Source: Sphaerulina vaccinii (Eukaryota > Ascomycota > Dothideomycetes > Mycosphaerellales > Mycosphaerellaceae). Taken from it: DNA of 64,000 nt. The notes below the pieces were generated by a model. It had not been told where the DNA came from. It saw only the letters and a list, made by a program, of their open reading frames with translations, and did not search any database. The position numbers were made by a program, and so were the translations under genes. The number at the start of each line of letters is the position of its first letter. Within the stretch, counting starts at the first letter, position 1. Location of the stretch: positions 1,550,001 through 1,614,000 of the forward strand of contig JAKUDP010000006.1 in NCBI GenBank assembly GCA_022570795.1. The letters are read 5' to 3'. This document shows, in pieces, positions 11,521-22,187 of the stretch.

Positions 11521-11997
11521 ATGGTATACACCCTCTCCACTGTTCCCCTCTCCCTTCTAACGATAGATATAGGTCTTCATCTTCGGCACCAACTTTGCCG
11601 AAACGCATCTCGTCCGCACATCTCTCCAATCCTTCTACGGCATCGGTCCAAAAGTCTGCCAAACTCTCATGGCGCGCTTCCACATTCACAACACCGCGAG
11701 AATCGGCAATCTAAAAGACAAACAAATCAACAATCTTGCCGAGGAGTTGAGTACGATGGTTCTTGAGAATGATTTGAGAAGACAGTTGCAGGATAATATC
11801 AAGAGGTTGAGGGATATGGGTGCTTATCGTGGAAGGAGACATGCTATGAGTTTGCCTGTGAGAGGACAGAGGACGAGGAGCCAGGTGAGTGATAAATATG
11901 CGATACTGATGGGGATCATGAACGGGCTGGACTCGCTAACGCCCGTGGGCAGATTATGACGGCGAGGAGGTTGAATAAGATTGAGAGGCGAGGGTAG
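11521..11997 (+). CDS. mitochondrial small-subunit ribosomal protein uS13m (Sws2-like)
   Basis: Part of the head of the mitochondrial 30S-type subunit. Exons are 11521..11523 (the ATG only), 11573..11884 and 11953..11997, giving 119 residues. Intron 1 (49 bp, GTATAC...TATAG) lies directly after the start codon, so translation begins M-VFIFGTNF, the conserved start of fungal Sws2. S13 signatures follow: SFYGIGPKVCQ (helix-two-turn-helix), DNIKRLRDMGAYRGRRH and LPVRGQRTRSQ, ending TARRLNKIERRG. The second intron is GTGAGT...GGCAG. The gene is head to head with cyclophilin B across about 220 bp. Confidence 0.93.
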
Positions 11998-12863
11998 GAC
12001 AAGAGGGAGGGAACGATATGAGATTGATGGGATGCATAGCGACGGCGCAATAGATGGGTTTTATGGCATACCAAAAGAGGATGCGGTGTGATGGAGAGAG
12101 ATACCACGCTTACCTGTACAGATGCGAATGTACAAACAGGGATACCAGGACGTCCAACTCTCATTGACTCTCATAAGTGGTATCTACGACTACCACTATG
12201 CGTTTCCGATACGATTTCAAGGGCGTGCTTTCGAAGCCTTCGAGTGTCCATCCACTCGTTCACGCTTGGTCGATACCTGAGGCGAGTCGCGCAGTTCGTG
12301 ACGTGCCCGCTTGTCTACACTCGACCGCAATATGGACACTTGAGCTAGAGGAGCCGCAGAGACGGTGTCCCGGGAGTGCTGGGGTGGCATTGTGTTATGA
12401 TTCTGATAAGAGGTGGACTGGAGTTGAGTCAGCAAGAAGACTAAACTTGTGGGCATTGGATACAGGTCTGGAAAGTCTGCCAGAGAGCAGAGCAGTTGTC
12501 TGCTTGATATGGTCTTGTTGACATTCTTCACAGCTATGTGTGGCTATACCATCGCCGACGCCACGACTTGGAAGGCAGCAAAACAATCGCAAAAGTGGCA
12601 AAACAACCGCCTTATAGCATGTGGCACATCGCAACCATCATCACCGACGCCCTCCACGTCTGTTAGTCGCATGTCACTAGCTAGCGTAGCATAGCATCGA
12701 CTTTGCCAACGACTTACGAGTATACCACTAGACCACGGACGACTGTTGAACAACGTAATTTGAACGAGAATATGAACCCTATACGGCACCTTCTGCTACA
12801 CGACTATGTCCGCTCTCAGTTGAGAACTACTACTATGGAATTGGACACACGTCCTCGACTGGC
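11998..12863. other. convergent intergenic region, 866 bp
   Basis: This lies between the stops of uS13m and the Baeyer-Villiger enzyme and should hold both 3' ends. Open frames up to 114 codons occur on both strands but overlap each other in antisense and show no motif. I see no supported gene. Confidence 0.4.
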
Positions 12864-14810
12864 TTAAGACGGCATCGTCATCTGAGCCTCCACAAGCTCA
12901 TCAATCTGCACCTGAGGCGCCTTATGGCTAAGTCCATTACCGTTGACATGCACTTCCGCCAGCTTCACCACCACATCATCAACCTTGGACCGAGAACCCT
13001 GATTAACAATAGGCGGAATGTCAACATCATCAAGATACCCGGTCGTCTTCTCATCATTGACTTGAGCCGTGGTCAAGCCGTTCCCAACCCATGCGAGAGG
13101 ATTTCGAACAGTATCCAGCTCTTGGACATAGTGGAAGTCTTCGAAACGTGGATTCAGTAATGCACGTTGAGCGTGCACTGAGGATCCGGGCCAGAGACCG
13201 ATAATGGCGCCTTCTTCGGTGTTGCGCTTGAACCAAGAACGGCACTTGTATGTGAAGATTGTCTTCTCGAAGTATCGATCTGCATGGGCGAGGAAGGCTG
13301 TTTGAGCTCGTTCACTTTCAACAATCAGCACACGATGACAGAAAGTTTGAGAGGACATCTGACACCACTTACGACACTTCCATGGACGCGATATGTTCGC
13401 GTTGAAGCTTCTTCACACACTTGATTAGGTACTCGACCACCACTTCCAGCATAGCTATGAACGATCCGGCAGCAGGGCCACCATTTGGACCCAGATAGTG
13501 GAACAGATTCGGGAAGTTCGCAGTGGCAATCGAAAGATATGCTCTCGGTCTTGGCGTCCAGTCGTCCTGAAGTGTCACTCCATTCCGTCCAATGATGGGC
13601 TGTGCTGGAACTGTTGAGCTACAAAGTCGTCAGCTTTTGCAATCAGTCACATTGTCGAAGAGCTCTTACTAGTCGAACCCGGTGGCATAGATGATGGCAT
13701 CGACCTCATAGTACTTCCCATCAGTATCCCACAAGCCACCCTCGTCGACTTTCGAGATACCAGTACCAACGAAATCTACATTGTCCTGCACAACAGCCTC
13801 CAAATATCCTGGTCCTGGAGTCAATCTTCTACACCCAGGAGGGTATTTCGGAATCATGCTCTCGTATACCTCCGGCTTGGTCTTCAACTTCTCCTTCATT
13901 GAGTCATCCGACATCTTCCAGAACATCTTTGTGATTTCTGTGCCTCGAAATGTCACGGGCTGCGACTTGTTCATACCACCTTCGATGCGGTGTCGATAAT
14001 TCTTGTACTCTTCTGGATTCTCGACAAAGAACTTTCGCTCTTCTTCCGAGTGCTCCACTGTCATTGATCGTCAGCCTGGGTTCGATGCTGTCGGACCAGC
14101 AACCTACCTTTATCAGCACCATAACCAACAGGACTAATCCAAGTCTTGCCCTTCATGAAATGTACAACTCTCTTCGCCTTAGGCTGAATCTGAGGCAAAA
14201 GCTGAATCCCACTACTCCCAGCTCCAATCAACGCCACAGTCTTATTCGTCCAGTCAAATCTCTCATCCCACTTCGCTGAATGCATATAAGGACCTTTGAA
14301 ATCATGAATCCCTGGGATGTCAGGCCACTTCCACGCATTCAAGATTCCGGTTCCTCGGAGTAGAACATTACAAGTATCAACAAAAGTCTCATCAGTCTCC
14401 AGATTGCGAATCGTAACTCTCCATATTTGGGCTTCTTCATCCCAGACTGCCCTTTTGAACCGGCGACGCAGTCGCACATATCTTTCGACGTCGTACTTCC
14501 AGGCCACATCTTTGAGATATTGTTGGATTTCACCCCCCGGGGCGTAGAATCTTGACCAGGAAGGGTTGGATGCGAAGGTGAATTGGTAGACGTGTGCTGG
14601 AATGTCGCACGCTATGCCAGGATATCTGTTCTCGTACCAAGTCCCGCCTATATCATCGTTCTTCTCATATATGACTAGATCGAGGTTGGGGATTCTGTGA
14701 GGGAAGCGGATTGCTGTGAGGATGCCGGAGTAGCCTGCTCCAATGCAAATGACTTTTATGCGACGGTTTTCGTCGATTGGACGATTGAAGAGTGGTGTTG
14801 AGGATGACAT
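12864..14810 (-). CDS. Baeyer-Villiger flavin monooxygenase
   Basis: FAD- and NADPH-dependent enzyme inserting oxygen next to a ketone to give an ester or lactone. Exons (minus): 14810..14108, 14057..13670, 13618..13373 and 13314..12864, giving 595 residues. The introns are 50, 51 and 58 bp with GTAGGT/GTAAGA/GTAAGT donors. Diagnostic motifs are the first Rossmann GAGYSG (residues 24-29), DDIGGTWYENRYPG, the Baeyer-Villiger fingerprint FKGPYMHSAKWD (171-182, FxGxxxHxxxWD) and the second Rossmann GAGSSG (196-201). IIYATGFDY, the ATG motif, is split by intron 2. Conserved downstream blocks FPNLFHYLGPNGG and YKCRSWFKRN are of the fungal steroid/alicyclic ketone type. It transcribes away from the MFS gene across a 606-bp shared upstream region. 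The substrate cannot be read from sequence. Confidence 0.94.
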
Positions 14811-15416
14811 CTTCTTTACGATTGGATGGTCTGTTGCGGAGCTCCAAGAATGACAACAAGCTGTTATAGTGTGTACCGTGTACCTTTGATATGATCGGAT
14901 GCACCCTGTGTCGATTGTCACTCACTCGCTATGGCAGTCTGGGCACTGCACAACCTGTCCTGGCTCGTGTGACCACCAATCTGCATAGACCTAGAGGAGT
15001 ACACCTCGTAGTCATCGCCTGTACAGTAATGGCCAGATCAGTAAGGAACGTGGGGCTAAGGTCAAACTCTATTTGTTACCTCTTCCAAAGCACATGCTAA
15101 CACATGTCTGAAGGACAATGGTAGACTACTGCGACCCAGCTTGACATGTACAGGGTATTCCAGCTGCTGAACTGCAGTGGCGATCTTCCTGAGGCTCCGC
15201 ATTGAGCCCTCCAGTAAGGTGACGAACAGTCATCCCTGCCACATCTGACCCTAGTCTATTGCGGACACATTGGGTATCCTGAAAAGTATCAAACTTTATA
15301 GTCGAAAAGTGGAGTTGCAGAGCTACGAGCAGGTCGATACCATAAGGTAGAGACATATCATCTCTCGAAGCGAGAGTCGCTTGATCGATCCTTCGTCTTG
15401 CTACTCATTGTTAACA
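14811..15416. promoter_or_regulatory. shared upstream region of monooxygenase and MFS genes
   Basis: 606 bp between two divergent start codons, the arrangement expected if both genes answer to one regulator. An inverted-looking element TCTCTCGAAGCGAGAG occurs at 15361..15376, about 40-55 bp before the MFS start; its arms (CTCTCG and CGAGAG) can pair. No bZIP site could be assigned with confidence by eye. Confidence 0.45.
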
Positions 15417-17304
15417 ATGTCGCAGCCAACATCAAAGCTCCAACAACTCGAGCTTGCGCACGCAGGCGAAGGTACACTCGAAGATATCAGACAAGCAGAA
15501 GCTCTTGCAACCGACACCACGCATGTGAGGAAGGGTTACTTCAGCAGTTTGTCCTTGATTGGTGCTATAGCATCGATTTCCTTGTCGACAGTGTAAGCAG
15601 ACTCCAGACCTGCACTGATGAGATGCGCCGTATTGACATAGTCACAGAGCGAGCTACTGGGGCTTCTCGCTCGCCGCAGCAGTCATAACAATCATCAACA
15701 AAGACATCGGACCCAGTGCGAATGCCAGCTTATTCTCAATCATCTGGTCCGTTGCAAGCGCCATCTCAATCATCCTCTTTGGCAGAATCTCAGACAAGTT
15801 CGGTCGAAGATGGATCTTGATCGCCGCTACCTTGACCGGCTTCATTGGAGGCATCATCGCTTGCCGAGCACATACTATCAACACTCTGGTCGGCGCGAAC
15901 GTGATGCTGGGTCTAGCAGCTGGTGTCCATACATGCTATGGCCTCACAGTCGGTGAGATCTGTCCGCACAAGTGGAAGTTCATCGTGGTTGCCGCTACAG
16001 TGGTATTTCCAAATGTCGTCCCAACCGGATTTGGAGCGTATCTAGCGAATATGCTGGTCGACTTCGGCGCGAATCTCGAGGGTTGGCGATGGATCTACTA
16101 CATCTATCTCATTCTTCAAGGAATCGCGCTTGTTCTCATGGTCCTCTTCTATCACCCTCCGAGCTTCAAGCAGCTCCATGGGGACAAGCGCACTTATATG
16201 GACGAGCTTAGGCGTGTCGACTGGGTCGGAATGCTCTTGCTCGTCGCTGGACTGGTGCTGTTCTTACTCGGCGTATCCTGGGGAGGTCAGCCATTACCTT
16301 GGTCCTCATCTCGCATCTTGGGCCTGATCATCACTGGTGGTATCCTACTCATCATCTTCGGCTTCTGGGAAGTGTACTCCCCCACTCCCAATCCTTTGAT
16401 TCCGATGCACTACTTCAAAGATGTGCGGGGCTTCTCAATGCTCTTCATCATCAGTGCTGTTTCTGGAACTGTGTACCTTGCATCAGCAATCATCTGGACA
16501 TCGCAAGTCGCAGTCATCTATGCGACATCTATAACAGATACGCATAAGAAGGCATGGGCGTCGACGACTATCGCATTCGGTATCTGGGGCGGTATCGTAG
16601 TGCTCTCGCCACTCATCGGGCTTGGCAAATTCGTACGATTCCAGCTCATCGCTATGATGGCAGTATCAGTCGCATTTCTCGGCGCCTTGATATCTTGCAA
16701 TCCTGGCAACTTCAGTCAGTCTGCAGCCTTCTCATTCTTGGCGACATTCCCAGCAGGCATTCTAGAGGTCGCCTCGGGTCTTCTCGTACAGCTCGACTCC
16801 AACGATGCGGATCTGGGAACATGCTTCTCCATCATCTTCCTAGCACGAACTGCTGTCGGGGCCATCTTCACTGCAATCTTCGTGGCGATCTTGTCAAACA
16901 CAGCACCCACCGAGCTGGCGAAAACGGTACCTCCAGCTGCAGAAGCGGCAGGCCTACCAGCATCATCTATTCCAGCGCTGTTCCAGGCACTGACGGCTGG
17001 CACTTCTGAAGCTCTGATTGCTGTTCCTGGCATGACTGCTGAGATTGCAGGTGCCGTTGCTGCTGCTACTGCTGATGGCTATGCCAAGGCATACTCATAC
17101 GTCTACTACGCAGCTATTGCAGTCGGCATTGTTGGACTTATTGCGTGCTGCTGTATCAAGGACTATGATCCTTACTTCAACAACCACGTCTCGAGACAGA
17201 TCTACAAAGGCGGCAAAGAGTATGCTGGCGCGGTGCAGTCCTGGAAGGACGATGTCGATGAGAGTGTCGCGGGTGAAAAGAATGAGGTCCACCTGAAGGA
17301 GTGA
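15417..17304 (+). CDS. MFS exporter, TRI12/siderophore-transporter type (14 TM)
   Basis: Proton-driven membrane transporter of the large fungal group that includes trichothecene exporter TRI12 and siderophore carriers. Exons are 15417..15592 and 15648..17304 (intron 55 bp, GTAAGC...CACAG), giving 610 residues. The join yields STVASYWGFSLAAAVITIIN, followed by NASLFSIIWSV, GRISDKFGRRWILIAA (the DRxGRR-like motif A loop) and GLAAGVHTCYGLTVGEICPHKWK. Hydrophobic segments are spread through to TVGLIACCCIKDYDPYF, the usual C-terminal YDPYF end of this group. The N-terminus (about 45 residues) is hydrophilic. Its position between the monooxygenase and the dehydrogenase suggests it carries a substrate or product of those enzymes, which is inference. 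Confidence 0.93.
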
Positions 17305-17769
17305 TGTGACCAGTGCGTGTATTTGGATCGTGTTACGATATTTGAACAGGTTGCGAATATGCAGATAGTCCACAGATGATGTTAACAACTCGTAGCTAGT
17401 GCTCTGTGCCAGTTCCTGCTGACGATCGTGGGGCATGGAAACCACATCCAGCACATGCTTGATTCAGATACGTAGATTCCAGTAGTCCGCCTATTGACGC
17501 ACTTCCTAGCAAGCTTGATTCCGTGTCTTGCATGTGTAGCGCTCAGAGGAGCTCGAGCTTGTTAGTCACTCTTCTATGACCACACGCTGACTCCGCACGG
17601 CAAGCTGGAAGTTCACATGTGCGACTCCATTTCGCGTGCAAGCATGGACTCCTAGCTCGGCTGAAGTCACACGTATCACGCGCAGTGATGCTCGTGAGGC
17701 TCCTCATAAAGCAGTAATCGCCTAGTGGAGATACTTCGTCTCCAAGCTTCACCATCGTCATTCATCGAG
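17305..17769. other. intergenic, 465 bp, upstream of the short-chain dehydrogenase
   Basis: Contains the 3' end of the MFS gene and the promoter side of the next gene on the same strand. Small antisense frames only; nothing supported. Confidence 0.4.
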
Positions 17770-18576
17770 ATGCCTACCAGTCGCTTCACCAACAAAGTCG
17801 TCCTCGTAACTGGCGGAACCTCAGGTCTCGGAGCAGACACATGCGAACTCTTCGTCCAAGAAGGTGCCAAAGTGTTCGTCACCGATCTCGAACAACGCGA
17901 TATCCTCCAGCGGCTAGGATCCAACACTGTCCACTACCAGAGATGTGACATCTCGAGCGTCACAGACTGCGAGAACGCAATCAAAGGCTGCGTCAAGCGA
18001 TTTGGCAGACTAGATGTACTCTTCCACAGCGGTGCGCGTTTGGCAGATTTGGCAACAGTCGTGGACCACGATGTCGCGACTTTTGATGCAGTAATCAAGA
18101 CGAACTTGTGTGGTCTGTTCTACCTTGCAAGAGCGGCAATTCCTCAGATGCGAAAGCAGGGTAAAGGCGCAATAGTGACGACTGCTAGTACGGCTGGCAT
18201 ATTTGGGGACTATGGATTGTGTTCGTATACTGCTGCGAAGCATGGCATCGTGGGTCTGACGAAGACGATGGCTCTCGATCATGCTAGAGAAGGGATTCGA
18301 GTCAACTGCGTCTGTCCTGGGTACATGGTCACTCCTATGACTGCGGCCTTTCGATCTGAGGAACTGGTGCATGACGCATTGCTGGAAAGTGTGCCAATGA
18401 ATCGTGGGGCGGATCCGAAGGAAATTAGTCGGGCGGTGCTGTTCTTGGCTTCTGACGATGCTTCTTACATTACTGGTCAGGCTTTGGTGATTGATGGAGG
18501 CTGGAGTGCTCATTCTGGCACTCCGAACTTTGGAAAGCTGTTTGCGCAGGTGGAAGCTGCGAAGGCGAAGCTGTGA
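17770..18576 (+). CDS. short-chain dehydrogenase/reductase
   Basis: NAD(P)-dependent oxidoreductase acting on an alcohol or ketone. Intronless, 268 residues, starting MPTSRFTNKVVLVTGG. The cofactor loop TGGTSGLG is at residues 14-21, the acidic residue after beta-2 in FVTDLEQ suggests NAD(H), and CDISSV fits the adenine pocket. The catalytic set is N (IKTNLCGLF), S (TTASTAGIFG), Y and K (SYTAAKHG). The usual NNAG motif is replaced by FHSGARL, a mild oddity. CPGYMVTPM and ITGQALVIDGGWSAH complete the fold. Downstream it meets the bZIP gene tail to tail with only 75 bp between stops. With the monooxygenase two genes away, an alcohol-to-ketone-to-ester sequence is plausible but inferred. Confidence 0.94.
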   Translation: MPTSRFTNKVVLVTGGTSGLGADTCELFVQEGAKVFVTDLEQRDILQRLGSNTVHYQRCDISSVTDCENAIKGCVKRFGRLDVLFHSGARLADLATVVDHDVATFDAVIKTNLCGLFYLARAAIPQMRKQGKGAIVTTASTAGIFGDYGLCSYTAAKHGIVGLTKTMALDHAREGIRVNCVCPGYMVTPMTAAFRSEELVHDALLESVPMNRGADPKEISRAVLFLASDDASYITGQALVIDGGWSAHSGTPNFGKLFAQVEAAKAKL

Positions 18577-18651
18577 GTACAGCAGGGAATTATGGCATTC
18601 TGGCTGGGAGAAAGTGGGTCAGGTCGTGTGTTGATGGGTAGACTGTATTGA

Positions 18652-20491
18652 TCATACTGCTACACAAGCAAGAGCTATGTTTGAGAACTCGCGATACTGC
18701 GACAGCACAGCTGCGTCCAGGACGCCGGGTACAGGATAGGGCTCGTCGGCGAGATGGTTGTTTGGTCGTAGCCGCACTCCTTGTGCAACCACATTGGCCT
18801 CGTGGTCATACAGTTCTGGGTAGAGCTCAAAGAATGCGGGATCCAAACGATAGTTGAATGCAGTACCACGCCCAAGACCAAGTTGCTGATGTGCAGCTTT
18901 GGCGAGTGTCACAGATCCAAATAGTTCATTCGTGCTGGATGCTGGCAATCTCGACTTCTGCGCGTGTTCTATGGGCAGTGCAGTAGAGCCCATCATTCCC
19001 ATGCTAGGTGAAGCGTCGCAGAGCATATGCCTTTCGCCACCGTCGTGCTCGGTCTGCGACTCGCCCTCTGCTATCGCCTGCACTAGTGTCCAGACAGACA
19101 CATACCCTACAACTGGCTGGGGACATCGAACCAGAGTGGAGAGATCAGCTTGGACAACGTAGGCTTTCCCAACGTCACTAATGATTTGGTCGAGCTTTGG
19201 ATTGGCAGAGTGATGGAGAATCAGCTTATCTCGTAACGATGGCCATGGGATCCAGTCGATCACGCTCGGGTGGGCGACAGACATCTGCAGCCTTGTAGGC
19301 CGGTACTGAGGCACGATCTTTTGTAGATTTGCTGGAGAGCGATTCATACGCCACGCAGTGAGGTCTTTGAGCGCGGTAAGAGATTTTGTGTAGGTTTCCC
19401 ATGAATTCATGCGAGTCCAAGAGATGTTGATGAAAGCAGTGATCATGAACTCGATGGCACCAAGGAGTCTGTGTAGGAGGTTAGCGGATTGCTTGCGATG
19501 ATACGTGAGATGGCTGTACATACTGCTTGTTTGCGATGCCCATCTGGCTAATTGGTGCACACTGACTTGCAAGACATGCTTCGAATGCATCGATATGGTC
19601 AGAAAAGGTGGAAGTAGTTGTCTTCAGTATCTGCCTGTCGCTACAGTATGTAGGTGCTCGTTCTAGCAAGTCCTTGTAGTGTTGTAGGCCCAACTGAGTG
19701 CTTAGCGACATATGCAATGATGACTGCCGCGGTGATTGCAGCACGAAGTCGTAGTCATTCATAGCATCAAGATCCACAGGTCGCTGGGTCGTCTGGGCTG
19801 CTGCGGGGCGTTCGCGATGCTCGTTGTAGAAGTCATCTAGACGGCCTAGAGCCGGATGCGGCCATGTAAAGTCGTTCGCAGATTGCGTGACTGGAGTCTC
19901 GCAAGATGTTGACGCTACTACCGAGAACTCTGGTTCTTGCACGTATGACAGCGACTCGACTGCAGCGTCCGTGTCTGCAGACGAAAAGTCTGCTTCGCAG
20001 TTCTGTCGCTCTATCTCTATCGTGGCGTCGGACGGAGGTGAGGCCGAATGATGGGATGCCGAAGAGTGGCGGTCATCGCGAATATCAGTCGGCAATGGAG
20101 GCTTTCGAGATCAGTCTCCACTCTCCAATTGAAGGGAGGGATGCTTCAACCATACCTGCTCGATCCCAAGAGCTCGAGCAGCAGAATCAGCCAGAGCCTT
20201 CAGTGATATCTGCATGCCTATCGCTTTCTTATGTATCGCAAGCAGCTGCTCTCTAAGCAGCGCATTCTGATCTTGTAGCTGTGTCGCCCAGGCCAAGTCT
20301 GGTGTCGTCGTCTGGTCGAGCCGCTCTTCCAGTTCTTGAATTCGCATCGCCTGACGAGCTCTGAACGCCCTCTGCGACATTCGATTGCGCAGCTTCCGCT
20401 GCTCTGGGCCATTGATATCATCTTGTGTTTGCTGGCTGCGGCCTGCTGAAGTTGCGGCCTTGGCTGCTGTCTTTCTGACTCCGGATGGCAT
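18652..20491 (-). CDS. bZIP transcription factor with DUF3425-type C-terminal domain
   Basis: Exons (minus): 20491..20156, 20101..19524 and 19468..18652, giving 576 residues; the introns are 54 and 55 bp. The basic region EQRKLRNRMSQRAFRARQAM carries the N-x7-R bZIP pattern. It is followed by a leucine-zipper stretch with ELEERLDQ, ATQLQDQNALLREQLLAI and ISLKALADSAARALGI. A Ser/Thr- and acid-rich middle section comes next. The C-terminal block (LLGAIEFMITAFINISWTRM, VPQYRPTRLQMSVAHPSVIDWIPWPSLRDKLI) is the arrangement of fungal bZIPs with a DUF3425 domain, often local regulators of metabolic clusters. It sits between the dehydrogenase and the PhyH dioxygenase and is divergent from the latter, so it is the best candidate regulator of this group. 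Confidence 0.92.
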
Positions 20492-20978
20492 TCTTCCTGC
20501 TGTATGACTTTCATCAGAAGCAGCTGGAATACGAGCGCGTCTCCTCGTGAGGTGCTTCTCGAGTGGGGCACGCGAGTGGCTTGCTGCAGGGCTGTCCTAG
20601 CTCCAAGCCCTGCGTCTCCGCATCCATCAACCAAATCCGGGGGATCGAAAGCTTAGGTGAGGTGCGGCCATTTCTCACGTGCCACTTGTTCGAGAGCCGA
20701 CAGTCATGAAAGGTACAGTAATGCCAAGGCTCAGTCGTAGCAATTCAGCAGCTCATGCGACGAGAATGGTTGTCGTGGTAGCCATGCGGGGCTGCATACT
20801 CGATAGGCAAGCCTCTGTTCGTGTGGCCACTTGATGCACAGTGGTGGGGAAGATGTAGCCGACGTCCAGCGCATGCAGAATTACTTCAATCTCGTTCTGC
20901 ATTTCATCGTTCGGTCTCGAGCAATAATCGTCGAGACAGTCTATCTCACTCAATTGATCAGCCTTCCAAAGAGCAAAC
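20492..20978. promoter_or_regulatory. divergent upstream region of bZIP and PhyH genes
   Basis: 487 bp between two opposite start codons. Nothing coding is supported; a shared or autoregulated promoter is inferred from position only. Confidence 0.45.
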
Positions 20979-21889
20979 ATGGGCCCCATCGCGACTCCAA
21001 TCGAAGAAGCTCAGGAGCATATGAAGCGGGAAGGCTGGTGTGTGGTACCAGACGTGCTCAGCCCAGAAGAGACGAATAAGACACTGGATGAGCTCTGGTC
21101 GGTAGCAGAGTCGGCCAATAAACGTGGCGAAGATACATTTCTACCGTTTCTCGATCCCAATGCAAGCAATGTCCGAGTCTTCTACCTGCTGGAGCACAAA
21201 ACGTTCCGAGACTTGATCCAGCATCCAACAGCAGTACAAATGGTGAAGAGCGTTCTCGGCAAGCAGTTCTTGATCAGCAACTTCACGGCGAACATTGCGA
21301 GGCCAGGAAGCAAGTCCATGGGCCTGCATTCAGACCAGTCTCTTGTGACGCCTGACCCATGGACTAGGATCGAAGCCATGAATGTGATCTGGTGTCTGAC
21401 AGACGTGTATTTCGAGAATGGCGCAACGCTGTACATCCCGGGCTCCAATAAGTGGGAACGAAGAGGCGACATCCCGAAATATGCAAAGGACAGGCTGAAG
21501 CCGTTCGAAGCCAAAGCCGGGTCCATCGTTGTCATGGATGGTACTGTCTGGCACACGTCTGGTGCCAACATTACCAAAGACGAGGACCGAGCTCTCTTGT
21601 TTGCCTATTACACGGCACCACATCTCCGCCAACAGGTCAATTGGACGAGGAAGCTTAGTCCGGAAATCCAGGAGTCCTTGTCGCCCAAGATGGAAGAGTG
21701 GTTGGGCGTAAGTGATCCTGAGGTGAATCTCGAATGCAGTACTGACCATTGTCGCAGCTTGGAGTGAGTGCAAATTTGGGCGAAGCTATTGCAAACCTCA
21801 AATATCTCGACGACCAGTTCGCAGAAGATGGACAGGGCTCGAATGTGGACACCGCGGCTGCGTTTGCGAAGTCATCGCATAGCAAGTAA
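20979..21889 (+). CDS. phytanoyl-CoA dioxygenase (PhyH) family Fe(II)/2-oxoglutarate enzyme
   Basis: Hydroxylates or otherwise oxidises a small molecule using Fe(II), oxygen and 2-oxoglutarate. Exons are 20979..21707 and 21758..21889 (intron 50 bp, GTAAGT...GCAG), giving 286 residues. The iron-binding facial triad is visible: GLHSDQS (His117, Asp119) and TVWHTSG (His192). Arg204 in DRALLFAYY would bind 2-oxoglutarate. TLYIPGSNKWE is a typical PhyH turn. Its relatives are tailoring enzymes in fungal terpenoid and alkaloid pathways as well as catabolic enzymes. It lies at the end of the five-gene group and is divergent from the bZIP gene. The substrate cannot be read. Confidence 0.9.
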
Positions 21890-22187
21890 GATACCGGATT
21901 CCGTAGTCGAGTGCCATGAAAAAGTGGCTATGCACAAACACCCCATCGGGTCTTCCATGAGATGTACATAGGTTGACCACCACCAGCGATATATCTAACA
22001 AGTGTAGCCCTCCTCTCTATACAATAAGTACGTCGCAGGTGCCTCCGTCTCTTCATTATCAACAACACCCCAACAATCTAATAAACAGTAGTGTAGAAGT
22101 GTAATGCAGCCGTTTCCCATGTCCGCGTCCCATGTATCGCTATCCAAGCCATTCATTCCAATTACAATAGCATATGAGTAGCAAAGC

